Below, in pieces: positions 61,300 to 64,000 of a stretch of DNA of 64,000 nucleotides; the stretch's first letter is position 1, and every line of letters begins with the position of its first letter. Where the stretch lies: assembly GCA_023665425.1 (NCBI GenBank), contig JAMPDX010000002.1:82955-146954 (forward strand), written 5' to 3'. The DNA is from Muribaculaceae bacterium. GTDB taxonomy: Bacteria > Bacteroidota > Bacteroidia > Bacteroidales > Muribaculaceae. The notes beneath the pieces are model-generated. The model was not told where the DNA came from, ran no database searches, and saw only the letters and a program-made list of their open reading frames with translations. A program made the position numbers and the translations under genes.

Positions 61300-62511
61300 A
61301 TGAAAAGAATATTCAATGCCATATCAAGATATTTCAGAGCACTGGGCGAGTCCTTCGCCCTGGAGTGGAAGGCTATTTGGAAGGACCAGGGAGTCGTGCT
61401 TTTCTTCCTGTTCCTGCCCCTGGCCTATCCGGTGATCTATTCGCTGATCTATAACCCGGAGCTGGTGCGCAATGTGCCTGTGGTGGTTGTAGACAACGAC
61501 AAGACTGCACTGTCGCGCGAATTGGTGCGCAACTTCAATGCCACAGAGGGAGCATGGATAATAGGGTATGCGGCCGACATGAACGAGGCGCGTCATGCCA
61601 TGAATGAGCATAAATGCTATGCCATCATGGAGATACCTCACGGCTTTGAGCGCAATGTGGGGCGGGGAGAGTCCTCCAAGGCGATGCTCTATTGCGAGAT
61701 GAGTCTGTTGCTGCGATATCGCTCGCTGCTGTTTGCCGCCACAGATCTGTCGCTGGATATGAGTTCGAAGATACAGACAGCTGATATCCAAGACCTTGGC
61801 GCCGGCTCTATTATGGCGAAAACTGACCCGATGCCTATTCAGGCCAACTCCCTGGGCAATCTGCAGAGCGGATTCGACTCGTTCATCATGCCCGGCGTGC
61901 TGATACTCATCCTGCAGCAGTGCATCATCCTGGCTGTAGGCATGATGGGTGGCGGACGCTTCGAAGAGGCTCGGCAAGGCATTAATCCGGTGAACGCAAT
62001 AGGGGGCACCACATTCATCAGCATGATAGGGCGCATAGTATGCTACATCAGCATCTTGGCCCTGCCGGTGCTGTGGCTTACACACTTTGTGCCGTTGGTC
62101 TTCAAGTTCCCCATGGCGGGAGATATGCTCGACATTTTCTGCTTCCTGCTCCCCATGATGCTGGCGAGCATCTGCATGGGCTTCATAGTGCAATGCTTCA
62201 CCACGGAGCGCGAGGCCATCATGATAATCTGGGTGGCAACGAGTATCCTGTTCCTCTTCCTTAGCGGCTTGACATGGCCCCGTTATGCCATGCCGGAGGG
62301 GTGGAAATTCATAAGTGACCTGATGCCGGCCACATGGGGTGTCAATGGCTTCATCTTGATGAACGCCAATGGTGCGAGTCTGACGGATGTCGCTCCCTTC
62401 TATCACAACCTGTGGTATCTGACAGCCGGCTACTTCCTTGTAGCTTGGGCACTGCATCGCTTCTACCTGCGCCCCCACTTGGCACGGGTGGCTCGCCTGG
62501 CACGCAGCTGA
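61300..62511 (+). CDS. ABC-2 type permease (second copy)
   Basis: 403 residues, same topology as the preceding permease: a first span (GVVLFFLFLPLAYPVIYSLI), a large loop with VPVVVVDNDKTALSRELVRN, and about five further spans (QCIILAVGMMGG, FISMIGRIVCYISILALPVL). The two probably form a heterodimer. It is the last gene of the TolC-HlyD-permease operon. A 404-codon antisense frame over it is a shadow. Confidence 0.88.
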   Translation: MKRIFNAISRYFRALGESFALEWKAIWKDQGVVLFFLFLPLAYPVIYSLIYNPELVRNVPVVVVDNDKTALSRELVRNFNATEGAWIIGYAADMNEARHAMNEHKCYAIMEIPHGFERNVGRGESSKAMLYCEMSLLLRYRSLLFAATDLSLDMSSKIQTADIQDLGAGSIMAKTDPMPIQANSLGNLQSGFDSFIMPGVLILILQQCIILAVGMMGGGRFEEARQGINPVNAIGGTTFISMIGRIVCYISILALPVLWLTHFVPLVFKFPMAGDMLDIFCFLLPMMLASICMGFIVQCFTTEREAIMIIWVATSILFLFLSGLTWPRYAMPEGWKFISDLMPATWGVNGFILMNANGASLTDVAPFYHNLWYLTAGYFLVAWALHRFYLRPHLARVARLARS

Positions 62512-62603
62512 AAAGTCTGCACAATTTTTTTGAACCATTACCGCCGCGAGGTGTTAATAATAGTGGTCAGCAGACCGCTTATCTCACTATATACTATACT
62601 GCT

Positions 62604-63950
62604 ATGAAAGGATTACACACTCTTATGGTCATCGCCTGTATGGGGTGGGCCATCAATGCTGTTGCTCAGACCGACTCACTGCCCGCATCTCAAATGTCGC
62701 TATCGACAAATACGGCAGAAGAAATAAAAGCCTCCAAGCTCAAGGAGAGCCACAAGATTTTATATGTTGGCCCAGAGGAGTCTCGGGCTTCGCAGGACTC
62801 CATTAATTATTTGATAAACAGTTTTTACGTAGACCAATATCGGCACTTTCAGGACCCTCTTGCCCCTTACTTCCTGCTCATGAGCAAGGATGCAAAGCTG
62901 GCTATGGGTGTTGGTGGTGCAGTGCGTATGCGTGCCTGGTATGACTTTGCCGGCTCCATACCTGTCAATGGTTTTATTCCATATATGATACCGGTGCCCA
63001 AGGATCCGTCGCAACGGCGCAAGCTGGACGGCACACCTGACGGCACCACCATCTTTATGCGCATTATAGGTCGCAACAATACTCTTGGCGACATCGTGGG
63101 ATATATCCAAGGTAACTTCCAGGGGGATGGTCACACCTTCAAGCTCAAGAAAGCCTATGCCCAATTCAAGGGATTCACTATAGGTTGGGCACCCTCAGCC
63201 ATACAGGATGGAGATGCAGAAGCCCCCACCATTGACGGTGCCGGACAGAATGGTTTGTGCTCCGATACCCGAATGTTGGTGCGCTGGGACCATACATTCA
63301 AAAAATCGAAGTGGGCTATGTCGGCCTCTGTAGAGATGCCATCCTCATCGAGCGATGCAGACGGAGAACAGACCAAAGCCCTATCCGACTGGTTTCCGGA
63401 TATAGTGCTTTTCGGGCAATACAATCTGCCACACGATGGACATATACGCCTCACCGGCTTGATGCGTGTGCTCCCATATCGCGATTTGGTAGTGGGCAAG
63501 AACCGCAATAATATAGGCTGGTCTGTTCAACTCAGCGGAGTAACATATCCCGTAAACCGCTTGGCTCTATATTGGGTGGCCAACACTGGTCAGGGCTATG
63601 AGTCCACTATGGGGGACCTGTCGATAGGCAATTTTGACCTCGTTGCCGACAATGACACCCCCGGCAAGTTGTATGCTCCGATGTCTATGGGTCTCAACGT
63701 GGGTGCGAAATTCAATTTCCTGCCCAACCTGTATGCCGGCTTAGCTCTGGGCGAAGCTCATTACTTCCCCAAATATACTGTCAAAGACAACTCCTATAAG
63801 TATGGTCTGTATGGCGCCGTCAATCTGTTCTATGAGCCTACTCCGCGTATGCAGGTGGGCATCGAGTACCTGTTGGGAAGCCGCCATAACTTCAACCACG
63901 AGCACGCGAGTGCCAACCGAATTGATGCCCTGTTTCAATTTTCATTCTAA
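62604..63950 (+). CDS. DcaP-like outer-membrane porin
   Basis: 448 residues from MKGLHTLMVIACMGWAINAV, a signal peptide; the open frame extends upstream to 62334 inside the permease gene but that part is not coding. After a short helical/coiled segment (EEIKASKLKESHKILY) comes a barrel (KDAKLAMGVGGAVRMRAWYD, NFQGDGHTFKLKKAYAQFKG, SDTRMLVRWDHTFKKSKWA) ending in ALFQFSF. DcaP-type porins take up dicarboxylates or similar small anions. It lies 93 bases after the efflux operon. Confidence 0.85.
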   Translation: MKGLHTLMVIACMGWAINAVAQTDSLPASQMSLSTNTAEEIKASKLKESHKILYVGPEESRASQDSINYLINSFYVDQYRHFQDPLAPYFLLMSKDAKLAMGVGGAVRMRAWYDFAGSIPVNGFIPYMIPVPKDPSQRRKLDGTPDGTTIFMRIIGRNNTLGDIVGYIQGNFQGDGHTFKLKKAYAQFKGFTIGWAPSAIQDGDAEAPTIDGAGQNGLCSDTRMLVRWDHTFKKSKWAMSASVEMPSSSSDADGEQTKALSDWFPDIVLFGQYNLPHDGHIRLTGLMRVLPYRDLVVGKNRNNIGWSVQLSGVTYPVNRLALYWVANTGQGYESTMGDLSIGNFDLVADNDTPGKLYAPMSMGLNVGAKFNFLPNLYAGLALGEAHYFPKYTVKDNSYKYGLYGAVNLFYEPTPRMQVGIEYLLGSRHNFNHEHASANRIDALFQFSF

Positions 63951-64000
63951 GAGCTTGTTTAATAAAAAATGTGAATGTCAGGGCGGTGTATTTTTGAGCT
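63949..64000 (+). mobile_element. Second copy of MITE-like end (cut by window edge)
   Basis: AAGAGCTTGTTTAATAAAAA and the next bases match the arm of the element at 45544-45706 (differences A/G and C/T), directly after the porin stop codon. The rest is outside the window. Confidence 0.6.

Noticed and set aside
61324..62538. 404-codon open frame antisense to the second permease
   Set aside because: It lies entirely opposite a well-supported membrane protein gene, has a His/Gln/Arg-rich sequence without domains, and arises from codon bias of the real gene.
62334..62603. Upstream extension of the DcaP-like porin frame
   Set aside because: It overlaps the end of the permease gene; the signal peptide begins at 62604.

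Overview
The window is a chromosomal segment of a Bacteroidales bacterium, most likely of the Muribaculaceae type. The basis is the repeated promoter form TTTG/TTG-N20-TAnnTTTG (or TTCG), and the set of Bacteroidetes-typical genes: DUF3256, DUF4465, DUF6089, GSCFA, a PorE-like OmpA/TPR/PD40 protein, DUF2795, and BamA followed by paired OmpH chaperones. The family-level assignment is an inference. No rRNA, tRNA or CRISPR array was found.

1-30.7 kb is mostly core genome. It holds nusA (partial) and rimP; a secreted C69 dipeptidase; a DEAD-box helicase with a DUF3256 gene; gltX; a lipoprotein/TPR/DUF4465 group; murI; and an envelope operon (DUF6242, DUF6089, uppS, bamA and two OmpH/Skp genes). 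Next come ribD-surE-glycosyltransferase-adk-hpt on the minus strand, then recF-DUF721-thioesterase-SIS isomerase-TPR-like-ribH-msrA on the plus strand. A phosphate-scavenging pair (OprP-like porin and class A acid phosphatase) precedes a DUF2795 gene.

30.7-45.9 kb is accessory. A 4 kb AT-rich island is bounded by a 23-bp duplication of the 3' end of the DUF2795 gene. It carries an AAA15/RloA-like ATPase, a DUF4417 protein with a separate, toxin-like C-terminal half, a small downstream partner, and between the first two genes a compact promoter-to-terminator unit that looks like a short non-coding RNA. After it lie remnants of an IS4-family transposase and a frameshifted DUF4143-type ATPase. 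Then comes a long minus-strand cluster of mostly unknown small proteins, several of them paralogous pairs and small membrane proteins, ending in a DprA/SLOG-like protein and a YqiA-like hydrolase. It begins behind an HTH gene with a palindromic operator candidate. A second HTH gene stands upstream of an unknown 365-aa protein and a zinc-ribbon protein. A 163-bp MITE-like palindrome and a REP-like repeat close the region.

46.5-64 kb returns to core-like content: an MFS drug transporter, a 2[4Fe-4S] ferredoxin, an SGNH-like/MBOAT O-acylation pair, a pseudouridine synthase with a long Q/N/G/Y repeat N-terminus followed by asnS, GSCFA and PorE-like genes, and a TolC-HlyD-ABC2-ABC2 efflux operon followed by a DcaP-like porin. 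A REP-like intergenic repeat family occurs at four places (17.9, 27.0, 45.7, 54.0 kb), and a second copy of the MITE end starts at the right edge of the window.
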